Below, piece after piece: positions 52,006-61,909 of a stretch of DNA of 64,000 nt. Source of the DNA: Candidatus Korarchaeum sp. (GTDB lineage Archaea > Korarchaeota > Korarchaeia > Korarchaeales > Korarchaeaceae); the NCBI GenBank assembly GCA_038888615.1, contig JAWAID010000002.1, positions 461,594 through 525,593 of the forward strand. Direction: 5' to 3'. A program made the translations under genes and the position numbers. The notes beneath the pieces are model-generated. The model had not been told where the DNA came from, ran no database searches, and worked only from the letters and a program-made list of their open reading frames with translations. The number at the start of each line of letters is the position of its first letter. Position 1 is the stretch's first letter.

Positions 52006-52263
52006 ATGAGGGTGATAAGGTCCAAAGCTGGGAAGACGCTGGAGCTGATCGTCGAGCTCGAGGGTGATGTTATAAGGCGCATCGAGATATCGGGAGATTT
52101 CATGGCTCACCCTACCGAGGCCATAGAGGGTCTGGAGAGGAGGCTCAGGGGTGTTAGATTGGGAGAGCATGCGGAAGTGATCAGGGAAGCGCTGAAGGAT
52201 GTTGAGCTGATCGGGATAACCGTGGAGGACATATTGAACGCGTTAGGGGAAAAGTTCGAGTAG
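52006..52263 (+). CDS. lplB: Lipoate-protein ligase accessory subunit
   Basis: 85 residues, ATG 52006 with a very strong GGAGGTGATC 3-4 nt upstream. IEISGDFMAHPTEAIEGLE and LIGITVEDILNALG match the C-terminal domain that archaeal LplA needs for lipoate activation. It completes the split ligase; GcvH, the likely target, is not in the window. Confidence 0.88.
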   Translation: MRVIRSKAGKTLELIVELEGDVIRRIEISGDFMAHPTEAIEGLERRLRGVRLGEHAEVIREALKDVELIGITVEDILNALGEKFE

Positions 52264-52282
52264 ATTTAGTCAATTTCCGGGC

Positions 52283-52296
52283 TTCAATTTTTTTCC
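52283..52296 (+). terminator. T-run terminator after lplB
   Basis: TTCAATTTTTTTCC at 52283-52296 fits an archaeal oligo-T terminator for the lipoate operon. Confidence 0.45.
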
Positions 52297-52497
52297 ATTA
52301 GCTCCTCTCGAAGACTCATTGGAATACACGACTCTCTCAGGAGTCCTTAGACATGAATTTACGTAGTTATCTGGATCTGATGGATATTCGAGCTTCTAGG
52401 ATTACATCACACCCCCAATATCGAATTTCACATTCATTGGAGCGGAGGCCCCACATTAAGCTGATTTCAGACGCTAAACCATCGTCTTAGAACAAAC
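52297..52497. other. Spacer, no gene recognised
   Basis: About 200 bases, AT-richer than average, marking the edge of the degraded tract. Confidence 0.3.
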
Positions 52498-52715
52498 ATG
52501 GGAGGATGGCACTACTGGCTCCCTCAGCACTGTAGGCATAAGATTGAGTTGGCTGCTAGGCGTATTGAGGGCCAGATCCGGTATCTGAATGGTGCTATAA
52601 GCCTCTTAACGGGAGGAATGAGGTGCTTTTCCAGAAGGTTGATGCCTACTCTAAACACGACATGAAGAGGGCTAATGTTTACGCTAATGAGCTCGCTGAG
52701 ATTAGGACGATGGCT
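52498..52715 (+). pseudogene. ESCRT-III/CdvB (Snf7) N-terminal fragment
   Basis: Two frames give HKIELAARRIEGQIRYLNGA then VLFQKVDAYSKHDMKRANVY and ANELAEIRTMAS, the start of the archaeal Snf7/CdvB helical hairpin. A frameshift lies near 52615-52620. Right after TMAS the protein sequence changes to an ABC-type permease, so the fragment ends by recombination, not by a stop. Confidence 0.6.
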
Positions 52716-53253
52716 TCAGGGGTTAGAGCGATCTTTCAGGCGCTAATAGTTATACCAGTAGCATCACTCATAGGTGTGAGATTTACACCCAATATTTTAT
52801 GCTTCATCTTGGCTCTGCTGATAATCTTCGTTTCCTCCGGGCTTCGCGGCAACATCAATCCTTATAGCTTCATTCATGAAGATCAGGGAGAGGTTTATGA
52901 GTATAGGGCAGGCGCTAATGATGCCGCTATTCTTCACAAGCAACGCATTATACTCCATCGCGATAATGCCCTGGGTAATGCAGTGCATAGTGCGCTTCAA
53001 CCCAATGAGCTATATCGTGGACGCCGTTAGATCACTGATGATAACAGGGGATTTAATGAGCCTCCCAATAGACCTGCAGGCTTATTATCTCGGCGTTCAC
53101 CCTTCTCATGATACTTTTCCGCGGGGAATGGAGTTAAACTTTTCCGAGGTCTTATCAGAGGGCCTTAGGGCTATTCTTCAGGTAATCGCCTACTTCACAG
53201 TTGGAATGGTTGGAGCAGCGCTTTTCCTCCATTTTATTATGGGATGGGGCTGA
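52716..53253 (+). pseudogene. ABC-2-type permease, C-terminal part
   Basis: FQALIVIPVASLIGVRFTPN and a following hydrophobic run, then after a frameshift near 52855 MKIRERFMSIGQALMMPLFF, NALYSIAIMPWVMQCI and FNPMSYIVDAVRSLM, typical of drug-exporting ABC-2 permeases. The N-terminal half and the ATPase are missing. It is fused in frame to the CdvB fragment. Confidence 0.7.
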
Positions 53254-53264
53254 TTGACAGCTTC

Positions 53265-54084
53265 ATGCTTGAATCCATAATCAGCCAAACAGGAGCCGTA
53301 GTTATTGTGCCCTTGGCTAAAAGGATTGGGTTCAAGCGGAGACAGTGGCCATACTTTCTATCGAGGCAACTGTAATTAGCATATTCAACATAGTTTTCTT
53401 TTCAGCTTTCCTAGGAGCACGACTTAGCGGAGTTTTAAACCTTGCTGAAGCCATAACTCCAATAATAGTGAAATTCTCTGTTGAGAATAGTAGTAGGGGT
53501 TATTGTAGGGTACTTTGCCTACAAATCTTATTCCTTACTTCAGAGAGAAGAGTTCACGTATATGGCCACGCTGGGGATACTGCTGTTTGGCTATACCATT
53601 TCAGAAATACTGAAGGGAGCGGTGCTCTCACAGTCCTCACTATCGGCATCATCTTAGGGAACGACAGAGAGATCCTTAGGATGCTTGGGAAAAATCCTCC
53701 ACCTGCGAACGCCTTCTCCGAACTAAAAAGTATTTAGAGCGCTTTAAAGCAGAGGCTTCTTTTATTCTCAGAACATTCTTCTTCATGGTGTTGGGCTCAT
53801 TGTTCGAGGTATCATCACTAAGCCTATTCATAGCACTAGCTTATGATCTACCAATCATCGGCATCCTCTTAGCTACGCGCTACTTGGTTACTTCAATGTC
53901 GACGTGAAGGAGTCCCATGTTTTCTGAGAGGAAGATAATTACGGGTATGTGTGCGCTTGGATTAACACCAGCCCTCCTAAGCCTAATACCCCTACAGTAT
54001 GACCTGCCCAACTCTAACCTTTACACACTCATCACCACAAACCTGATAGTACTAACCAATATCCTAACCCAATATCGACTATAA
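53265..54084 (+). pseudogene. CPA-type Na+/H+ antiporter, multiply frameshifted
   Basis: Pieces read SFMLESIISQTGAVVIV, TVAILSIEATVISIFNIVFF, ISEILKGSGALTVLTIGI, AFSELKKYLERFKAEASF-like and a last part MFSERKIITGMCALGLTPAL ending at 54084. This order is that of CPA1/KefB-type antiporters. At least four frame changes make it nonfunctional. Confidence 0.65.
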
Positions 54085-54182
54085 AAATGCGGAAGAAAAA
54101 CAGAAACAAAGATTACATCAAGATATCTCAAACCTCTTTGTTCTAAATCATTTGTCAGTAAGTGATGTAAATTAAGAAAGTT

Positions 54183-56516
54183 TTATACGTGGCCAAAAAT
54201 TTTGTATACCGCGATTTTAGCGGCATCTGTAGCCAGCAATGTCACCATAATAATGTAGATCAGCGCTAACGCTATGGCATGTGGGGGCAGTGATGGTATT
54301 ATTATGCCTATCCATACGAGCATTGTCGCAGCCACGCTGTCAACTATTATGGTTAGCAGCATGTACCTGCTTGGTTTCGAGCCCCAAAATGCTCTAGTCT
54401 CCCTGAAGTTCACTATATTTAAAAGCCCCGAGAGGAGGAGTATATAGAACATGAAGCTCTGTAGCTGCGGATACGATAGATTGATGAGCTTTGCTATATG
54501 TAGCGCTATAAATAGTTCCGCGAGTTTCACGATGCCGAGCATAGTTGATATTAATGCGAGCTTCCTCACATTCCATTTCTCCGGCCTTCTACCCGGCTTT
54601 AATACGTCGATACTTATGGATAGCGTTACAAAATCGTAGAGGAAAAGCATTAATATCATGTGCGTGGGCGTTAATGTTGGGAGCCCAAGGAGCAGCGTTG
54701 ATATAGCCACAAAATATACTATGCTGAAGGTCTTAACGATCTTGTTTATGGTCCAGACAACTATCTTCCTATAGGTCATTCTCCCAAGTCTTATAATGTC
54801 GGCGATCTCCCTTAACCCCGGAGATGTGAGCACTGCAGAGGCAACTGATTTCGCCACGTCCGTGGCCCCGCTCACGGCTATGCCTAGGTCCGCCTTCTTA
54901 AGCGCCGGCGCATCATTCACTCCGTCACCCGTCATGCCGACCACATGTCCCTTCTTCTGTAGAGTTTCTACGATATTGTACTTGTCCTCAGGTACGACTT
55001 CCGCGAATATCTCAATATCCTCGACGCCTTCAGTTAGCTGCTCTTTTGAAATCTCCCTCAGGCTAATAGCCTTCTCGCCTATGCCAACTTTACTCGCTAT
55101 GGCTTTAGCTATGTGTATATTATCCCCTGTAACCATTTTTGGTGTTACACCAAGGCTCTTTATGACACCTATAAATTGCTTAGAATCTTCGCGGGGCCTG
55201 TCATAGAGCCCTAACAGCCCAATGATCTCAATGACGTTCTGCTGGGCCTCCATTGCCACGGCCAGCGGCCTAAGCCCCTCTCTACTGAGCCCCGTAATGA
55301 TCTCCCCAATATCCTCCTCGTTGCTATAGGCGGCTAGCTGGAGAAGCGCCTGTGGCGCACCCTTAATAACTCTCAGCTTTCTTCCCTGAATCTGAACTAG
55401 TGCTTCGCTCCTCTTCGTCTCCGGCGTGAATGGCTTAAATTCTAGGATGCTTGCCACGTTTATGTTAATGTTCATCTCTTTAGCTTTCTGTCTAATGGCG
55501 TTATCTATGGGATCTTTCGTTATCTCCTCTGATGCCAGAGCAGCATATAGCAAAACGTCTTCCTCGCAATATCCGCTACCTAACGAGATCACCCTGTCAA
55601 CCACTATCCTGTTCTCAGTTATTGTCCCCGTTTTATCTAGGCATATAACGTCCATCATGGAGGCAGCCTCTATGGCCTCAAGCCTTCTGACAACTATACC
55701 GCTCTTCGCGAGCTCAACGCTTCCCAAGGCCAGAGTTATAGTGGTCATGGCTGGCAGGGCTATGGGTATTGAGGCTAGGAGCAGCGTTAAGGTGAAGGGT
55801 AGGAGATCTAAAATGTTAAGCCCCGCCAGAATAAGCTTAGCTACAACCAAGATTATGAAGAGGGAGTCTACTAGAAGAAGCCACTTAGTTATGCTGTTGG
55901 TTATCTCCTCTATTAGGAGCCTAGGCTTCGCTATTTGGACAAGTTCGATGGTTCTACCGAAGCGCGTCCTTACACCTGTCGCAACTATCCTGATGATTGC
56001 CTCTCCCCTAACAACGGTGGTTCCAGCGTAAACGTTATCTTTAACGCTTTTCTCAGCGGGTATAGATTCGCCGGTCAGCGCGGATTCGTCAACAGTTATA
56101 GAACCCTCCACGATAACGCCGTCAGCTGGCGCAATGTCGCCCATAGAGATCTTCACAATATCATCTGGCACAATGCGTTCAGCTGCAACATCAACCCACT
56201 TACCATCCCTCAGAGCTTTCACGGTCACTTTTAGCTTCGATTTAAGCACCTCAATGGCCCTACCAGCCCTATATCCATGAACAACACCTATAGCTGCATT
56301 TACGAGGAGCAGCGAAACCATTATAGCGAAGTCAACGTATTTCCCTAAAACAAAAGAGATCGCGGCGGCCACTTCTATAGTATAGGGCGTTAGCCCTGTG
56401 AGCTTCTTTAGGAAAGACACCGCGATATTCTCCCCCTTTTCAGGCACCTTATTGGGGCCGTAGATTTTGAGTCTCTCAACGACTTCCTCGCTAGTTAGAC
56501 CTTTATGCCCGCTCAT
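54183..56516 (-). CDS. Proton-type P-type ATPase
   Basis: 777 residues, intact. DESALTGES (143-151), membrane PIALPAM near 251, the phosphorylation site CLDKTGTITEN (Asp294), KGAPQALL, MVTGDNIHIAKAIASK and GMTGDGVNDAPALKKADLG are all present. The lack of long N-terminal metal domains and the PIALP motif fit the plasma-membrane proton-ATPase (type IIIA) class known from plants, fungi and some thermoacidophilic archaea. It uses more AT-rich codons than the flanking housekeeping genes and sits between ruined transporters, so it is probably acquired. Confidence 0.9.
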   Translation of the reverse strand: MSGHKGLTSEEVVERLKIYGPNKVPEKGENIAVSFLKKLTGLTPYTIEVAAAISFVLGKYVDFAIMVSLLLVNAAIGVVHGYRAGRAIEVLKSKLKVTVKALRDGKWVDVAAERIVPDDIVKISMGDIAPADGVIVEGSITVDESALTGESIPAEKSVKDNVYAGTTVVRGEAIIRIVATGVRTRFGRTIELVQIAKPRLLIEEITNSITKWLLLVDSLFIILVVAKLILAGLNILDLLPFTLTLLLASIPIALPAMTTITLALGSVELAKSGIVVRRLEAIEAASMMDVICLDKTGTITENRIVVDRVISLGSGYCEEDVLLYAALASEEITKDPIDNAIRQKAKEMNININVASILEFKPFTPETKRSEALVQIQGRKLRVIKGAPQALLQLAAYSNEEDIGEIITGLSREGLRPLAVAMEAQQNVIEIIGLLGLYDRPREDSKQFIGVIKSLGVTPKMVTGDNIHIAKAIASKVGIGEKAISLREISKEQLTEGVEDIEIFAEVVPEDKYNIVETLQKKGHVVGMTGDGVNDAPALKKADLGIAVSGATDVAKSVASAVLTSPGLREIADIIRLGRMTYRKIVVWTINKIVKTFSIVYFVAISTLLLGLPTLTPTHMILMLFLYDFVTLSISIDVLKPGRRPEKWNVRKLALISTMLGIVKLAELFIALHIAKLINLSYPQLQSFMFYILLLSGLLNIVNFRETRAFWGSKPSRYMLLTIIVDSVAATMLVWIGIIIPSLPPHAIALALIYIIMVTLLATDAAKIAVYKIFGHV

Positions 56517-56604
56517 CTCGTATACCTACGCATCTACACCGTTTTTAACAAGAATTCTTAAGTATTTCTTCTTATTGTCAGTTTCAACATAATGGCGATT
56601 AGGG

Positions 56605-58180
56605 ATGGATAGAAGAATCTTAGTGGTGTTTGTGCTACTTGGGCTTATCTCTTTAGCTGCCGATATGGTTTATGAGGGGGCTAGGTCTTCTATTGGAGCC
56701 TATCTAGAGCATTTAGGGGCTCCGCCTATCGCTTCATCCATTACTAGCTAGGTGAATTTATCGGATATGTCCTCAGGTTTGTAAGCGGTGTTTTAGCCTA
56801 CCACCTTGGGTCTTCGGCTGCTTTCTGGGGCTTTGTAGCGTTGGGCTACGCCATGAATGTTATGGTTTTACCCTTCCTTGCCTTCGCGGGCTTCTGGTGG
56901 ATCACAACATCACTATATCTCTTAGAGAGGGTTGGAAAGGGCTTAAGGACTCCCCTGAGGGATGTGATTTTAGCTGAGGTTACGGAAGGGATTGGTAGGG
57001 GGAAGGCTTCGGCCTCCACGAGTTTATGGATCAAGCAGGCGTCCTAGCAGGCCCACTACTCTTCACAATGATTACTCTAAAGCATTTCTAACACTTCTAA
57101 TTCCGGGCATATTGATTATGATTCGTGTTCACAGCGTGGTCTCTTTACCCAAAGATTAGGGGAGTTGAGGTTTCACCGAAGAAGATTTCGTTTAGGGGTT
57201 TAGATGGAAGGTTCTGGCTATACGTGCTCTCAATGACCTCGCAGTCCATAGGCATTGTGCACTGGGCTATAGCATCCCTAACTTCCTGAAATACTGGGGG
57301 ATCTTAGGGGACGCTGATATAGCGATACTATACGCGATCGCGATGGGCGTGGATGCCCTCATAGCCGTCGCCAGCAGTTCCAAGATAGGTCTAAGTATAG
57401 AAATACGGAGGTATGGGATAGTTTCTTAAATGAGATGAGGGATAGTTTTTAAATGAGATGAGTGGTAAGAGGGTGGGTACAGGTGACTCAACCCTACCTC
57501 CGGATGTGGGATGGGTAATGCCCCGAAAGGAGCTATGCGGGTTGGGGATAGGCAGCTAAATGCTGCCGTGCCTTCGGATGGAGGGTCTTTCTCCAAGCCT
57601 AAAGCTCTTCAGAGCTGATGAGGGCTCGGAGCGGGTTCGACCTGACGGGGGCCGATGATCGGGAGGCTGATGAGCCCCAAGGGCTAAGTATGGTTACTCA
57701 TCCATACTTAGCTCAGAACCCTTCCCAATGGGTTACTTATATGACGCGATAAAGTTAGAGCCTCTATATGGCGCCAATAGGAACGCTAATGAAACGCTAT
57801 TATTGACTACGAGAATTGCAGCGCTAGCGTATGTAATGGCGGTTCTCTGGGGCGTCACAATGGCGTCTCGGAGACGATCACGAGGGCGTCCATAGAGGAT
57901 ATAGCCGATAGAGATGGGCTGGCGGTAGCCTATGGCACCTTCGGAATGCCTTACGGAGTCTCATGGAGCATCGGGGGCTTCGTAATAACCCTCCTACTAC
58001 AATTATCAGCACCAATAGCGAAGGCTACGCAACCCTAACACAAGCATCATCGTTCTCAGTGTTAGCAGTACTGAATAGGCAAATTAGCTCCGAAAGCCCA
58101 TCATTAGCCGTTGTTTTAAGGCCGCGTCCCCTCATTATGGGATCTAGGCATAGCATTCAATTCACCAAAAATAAGAGTTT
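56605..58180 (+). pseudogene. MFS transporter, frameshifted, with a mini-element inside
   Basis: Starts MDRRILVVFVLLGLISLAAD, stops at TAG 56749-56751, resumes as SAAFWGFVALGYAMNVMV and LERVGKGLRTPLRDVIL (the motif-A loop), and goes on as AMGVDALIAV up to about 57370. After the element it resumes as MGYLYDAIKLEPL, then AALAYVMAVLWGVTM and YGVSWSIGGFVITLL. Both a mini TnpB element and many shifts break it. Confidence 0.65.
57361..57728 (+). mobile_element. Internally deleted TnpB-family mini-element
   Basis: About 365 bases. The left end (57385-57450) aligns with 21650-21720 and itself holds a tandem near-repeat (GGGATAGTTTCTTAAATGAG and GGGATAGTTTTTAAATGAG). The rest matches the last 250 bases of the element at 21.6-22.9 kb, with ATGCCCCGAAAGGAGC, GGCAGCTAAATGCTGCCGT and the CTAAGTATGG/CCATACTTAG hairpin (57684-57693 with 57702-57711), TCAGAACC. 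It is a MITE-like non-autonomous copy. Confidence 0.75.
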
Positions 58181-58299
58181 ACTGTGAGCATCATGCTTAG
58201 GAAGGCTTCATCGACAGCATTCTTATAGAGCAATATATCGCTCACTTTAACGGTTTTCCCAAACTTCTCTCTAGTGCGCTTTAGAGCTTGCTCAGAGAA

Positions 58300-59310
58300 A
58301 AGGTTTTTGTCTCATTATGACGGATTCGAGTGGAAAAGTCACTGTAACAGTAACCTATGGAAGCCACACGGTTGAGGTCGTAGCACCATACTACTCGAGC
58401 TCAGATACACGGTACGCGTTCACGCAGTGGAGCGACGGGTCAACCGCTAACCCGAGAACCATAAGCATCTCCTCAGACACGACCCCAACAGCATACATGA
58501 GAAGGGAATACAGGCTTACGGTTAACATCAATCCATCCGGAGGCGGATCAATTTCTGCAACCCATCCTCAAGCAGCTAGTTCTATCAGGAAGGAACGACT
58601 GTGACCTTAACGGCATCAGCGTCCTTCAGCTACGCCTTTGACGCCTGGACTGGAGACGCCTCAGGAACAAGCACATCAATATCCGTGACCACGAACTCGC
58701 CTAAGACAGTTACAGCAAACTTCTTCACATTCACAATAAGCATATCGCCGACAATCGGATCCGTGAATGCAGGTAGAAGCGTCACAGCTACGGTAACCGT
58801 CACCTATCCGGACGGGGTTAACTCTAAAATTATCAGCCCCTCCGCTCCAGGTTTACCCTCAGGGGCATCTGTAAGCCTCAGCCCTCAAGCGTTACAATAG
58901 GCCCAAGCTCACCCTCAGCCACATCGACAATGACTATAATGACTTCGTTCACGTTTGGCTTCGGTATCGACTTCAGCTACTACTCACCATCGGTATGTAG
59001 GGGCGCAAGCAAATGTATTACGGTATATGTTTACGACGGTTCTTCTGGCACGCCTACCGGAACCTATGGCATAACTGTGTCTGGAAGCGGTGGAGGCCCG
59101 TCTAAGTCGTCCTCATATAGCCTCACGGTTAACAGCGCGAGCAGACCATCTGTTTCGTCGAGCGCCAGCGGCAGAAGCGGGCTGAGTTTCTCCTTCAGCC
59201 CGTCGAGTGGAACCCCTACTTCACAAGCACCTTAACGAGATCCGAATCCTCATCCGCATCTCTAGGTGCTCAAGCAGTCACAGTTCGGGTTCAGGCGGAG
59301 GAATATCTAG
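58300..59310 (+). pseudogene. Surface adhesin with beta-repeat domains, fragmented
   Basis: Three frames code for repeated beta domains: YAFTQWSDGSTANPRTISIS, TVTLTASASFSYAFDAWTGD with SVTTNSPKTVTANF, and later Ser/Gly-rich units (TYGITVSGSGGGPSKSSS). They resemble the InlB-type/bacterial-repeat domains of secreted archaeal and bacterial proteins. Breaks lie near 58585 and 58895. No signal or anchor remains visible. Confidence 0.55.
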
Positions 59311-59587
59311 GTCGAACAGCCTAGTCGTCTATATAAGAGACTTCTCAAGTATCCGTGAGCCCCTCAAGCGGGGAAGCTAGTGTAGCAGCAAATTATCACA
59401 TAATTTTCTGTTTATAACCCCCAACCATCATTAACTTGCTATTGCAAACTTCTTCAGTTTATTAACAGACTCGAGGATCCCCCATAGAAGCGATAAGGTA
59501 AGCGGGAAAACTTTTAATGAAACCCATGGTGTCAACGGGCTCGAGGAAAACATATTAAGCGTGGATTTCAGATCACTAGGGTGAGCC

Positions 59588-60484
59588 ATGAGAGTCCTCC
59601 CCCTAAGCTCGGACTCGATGGGTGCTAGGAGCATGGCCACTTTCGTCGAGACCAAGGACCTGAGGATAACGATAGATCCCGGAGTAGCCCTAGGACCGAG
59701 TAGGTACGGCCTCCCTCCCCATCCCAAGGAGTGGGAGAGGATGGAGGAGCACTGGAGGGAGATAGTCAGGTACGCTGATAAATCGGACCTCATAGTGATA
59801 ACCCATTACCACTACGACCACCATAACCCCTGGGAGGGGCTCGAAGTATACGAGGGCAAGAGGGTCCTCATCAAGGACCCCAAGAACAGGATAAACTACA
59901 GCCAGAGGGGGAGGGCTCACTTCTTCCTCAAGCAGATAGAGGGCAAGGCTAGGGTCGAGGTGGCCGATGGGAGGAGGTTCGCTGAGGGGAGCACTAGGGT
60001 GGAGTTCTCCGGACCCGTCTTCCACGGTACCAGTAGCAAGCTAGGCTACGTGATCGAGCTGCTGATCGAGGAGGGGGAGGAGAGCTTCCTCTTCACCAGC
60101 GACGTAGAGGGCCCCTCCCTGGAGGACCAAGTTAGGTTCTTGCTCGATAAGAGGCCCAAGGTCGCGATGGTAGACGGTCCTATGACCTACATGCTAGGTT
60201 ACAGGTACTCTAGGGCAAGCTTAGAGGCTTCCCTGAGGAACCTATCGGCCGTGCTCGATTCGGTCGAGACCCTGGTCTTGGACCACCACCTCCTGAGGGA
60301 CCTGGGGTGGAGGGAGAAGCTTGAGGGCTTGTTGAGCAGGGGAAGGGAGTTGGGGAAGAGGGTGCTGACTTCTAACGAATTAGCTGGTAAACCTCTGGAC
60401 ATGCTCGAAGCTAGAAGGAAGGAGCTTTACGAGATCTACCCGGTCAGCAAGTCCGAGATGAGAGAGTGGGAGCTCGGAGACTGA
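59588..60484 (+). CDS. UPF0282-family metallo-beta-lactamase-fold protein
   Basis: 298 residues of COG2248. VITHYHYDHHNPW is the metal-binding HxHxDHH motif, TSDVEGPSLEDQV gives the bridging Asp, and VLDHHLLRDLGWREKL closes the site. Family members are archaeal and bacterial hydrolases without a known substrate. It has its own start, ATG 59588, after a TGA/GTGA-rich leader. Confidence 0.9.
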   Translation: MRVLPLSSDSMGARSMATFVETKDLRITIDPGVALGPSRYGLPPHPKEWERMEEHWREIVRYADKSDLIVITHYHYDHHNPWEGLEVYEGKRVLIKDPKNRINYSQRGRAHFFLKQIEGKARVEVADGRRFAEGSTRVEFSGPVFHGTSSKLGYVIELLIEEGEESFLFTSDVEGPSLEDQVRFLLDKRPKVAMVDGPMTYMLGYRYSRASLEASLRNLSAVLDSVETLVLDHHLLRDLGWREKLEGLLSRGRELGKRVLTSNELAGKPLDMLEARRKELYEIYPVSKSEMREWELGD

Positions 60485-61076
60485 TCTTGTGACGTAACTG
60501 AGATCCCCTAGTCGAGCGCAGGAGGGGCTGATCAAGAAGGGAGCTCCTAGGTCAGCAGCAGTGGTGCTGCCCTAAAACCTCACCCCATCCGTAGGCATTA
60601 AATACTGAAGCTCATGGGCTCCTCGGGATCCGAGATAACACTAGCGGTGCGAGGGATCTCGATACCATCGCCCTGAGCTCGGACTCTCGATGAAAGGGAC
60701 TCCCTGCGAAAGCCCTCATCCACGCTCAAGAGCCTAGTCAACCTTCCGGGTCCCTATCGATCTATCAGCCAGTATGGATCTTATCAGGAGCTCCTTCCTC
60801 GTGAACGACACGTTCAGGAGCCACTATCCATGAACACAGTGGATGAGGATATCAGACTTCACCACGCATCACCCCAGCTATTCCCTCCTTTCCTAGTCCT
60901 GAATCCGTATCATCACTTCAGCTCTCGTCTCAACTACGTAGTCTAGCCTCTTCCCTAGCCTCCAAATCAGTCCTGGAAGCTCCTAGGATCATCAGGTGTC
61001 CCAGCTTTCCCACTTGCTGAAACCGTAACTGGGGAGTAAGCTTCTCGGGGATAAATGTTTTATCGTAACCCAGGTC
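60485..61076. other. Decayed intergenic region
   Basis: About 590 bases. On the minus strand between about 60605 and 60760 a frame reads PGRLTRLLSVDEGFRRESL and IPRTASVISDPEEPMSFSI before a stop, which could be the tail of a 3-methyladenine-DNA-glycosylase-like gene, but this is weak. Nothing else seen. Confidence 0.25.
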
Positions 61077-61511
61077 ATGAGATCGATGGTCGATCTGAGC
61101 GGCCTTCGGATGATCTTCAGGGATCACAGTGAGATGCTCAGAGCCGCTTTCCTCTTCGGCTCTCAAGTGGAGGGGAAGGCCGGTCCTCTGAGCGATTACG
61201 ACTTCGCTATCCTCCCTAGGGAGGGTTATGAGAGGGGCGAGGGTTGGCTTAAGCTGGTATCGGAGCTCCTCCCGATCTTGGCCGAGGAGTTGGGGGTGAG
61301 CGAGGGGAGGATAGACCTCGTAGCTCTGGTGGACCCCCTCCCGGATGAGCTCTGGTACAGAGCGATCCTGAGGGGCATCCCCCTGTACGTTGAGGAGGGG
61401 CTCCTAGCGGAACTCAGGCTCAGGGCCCTGAGGTTCCTCGACTTCAAGGTGATGGTTGAGAAACTCAAGCTGAAGGAAGTGACTTTGAGGAGCTTAAGGG
61501 TGAGGGGTTGA
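61077..61511 (+). CDS. mntA: MntA-type nucleotidyltransferase antitoxin
   Basis: 144 residues. AAFLFGSQVEGKAGPLSDYDF is the GSx(10)DxD site. MntA proteins inactivate HepT by adding AMPs to the tyrosine of its RNase motif. The next gene overlaps it by 4 nt (TTGA) and is HepT, so this is a canonical pair. The start is ATG 61077, though GTG/ATG near 61086 could also serve. Confidence 0.9.
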   Translation: MRSMVDLSGLRMIFRDHSEMLRAAFLFGSQVEGKAGPLSDYDFAILPREGYERGEGWLKLVSELLPILAEELGVSEGRIDLVALVDPLPDELWYRAILRGIPLYVEEGLLAELRLRALRFLDFKVMVEKLKLKEVTLRSLRVRG

Positions 61512-61909
61512 GGCTCTTCCGTTTTCTCGACTCGATAAGGTCTCACTTGAGGTTGATCGAGGGAGTAGACCTTGATGACGATATAAGTTACTACGCAACC
61601 CTCCACATACTTCAGGTAGCCTGCCAGTCCCTCATAGACATGGTAAGCCTTATAGCAGCCTCCCTTGGGCACCTCCCATCGACCTACTACGAGGCCGGTA
61701 AGTTCTTAGTTGAGGAGGGTGCGTTCAGTGAGGAGGACCTGAGGAGGTACAGGGGGATAGTCGGTTTCAGGAACATCGTGGTGCATGGCTACCTGAGAGT
61801 GGACAGGGAGCTTGTGAGGGGGATCGTGAGATCGGGCAAGTACAGGGATCTGGAGAGACTGGCCGAGAAGGCGTTGAGGTTCGCTGAGGATAGGGGAATA
61901 GATCCCTAG
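61508..61909 (+). CDS. hepT: HepT-type HEPN ribonuclease toxin (DUF86)
   Basis: 133 residues, TTG start inside the mntA stop. Near residue 90 FRNIVVHGY gives the complete Rx4HxY motif, whose Arg/His cut RNA and whose Tyr is the AMP-acceptor. All other HEPN proteins in this window are of another class without the motif, so this is the only HEPN here that should be an active RNase. Confidence 0.92.
   Translation: MRLFRFLDSIRSHLRLIEGVDLDDDISYYATLHILQVACQSLIDMVSLIAASLGHLPSTYYEAGKFLVEEGAFSEEDLRRYRGIVGFRNIVVHGYLRVDRELVRGIVRSGKYRDLERLAEKALRFAEDRGIDP

Noticed and set aside
55426-56031. 201-codon plus-strand frame antisense to the P-type ATPase
   Set aside because: Hydrophobic only because it is the complement of membrane helices.
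60605-60760. Tail of a 3-methyladenine-DNA glycosylase on the minus strand
   Set aside because: Only about 50 codons with weak resemblance and no start; not listed as a gene relic of known family.
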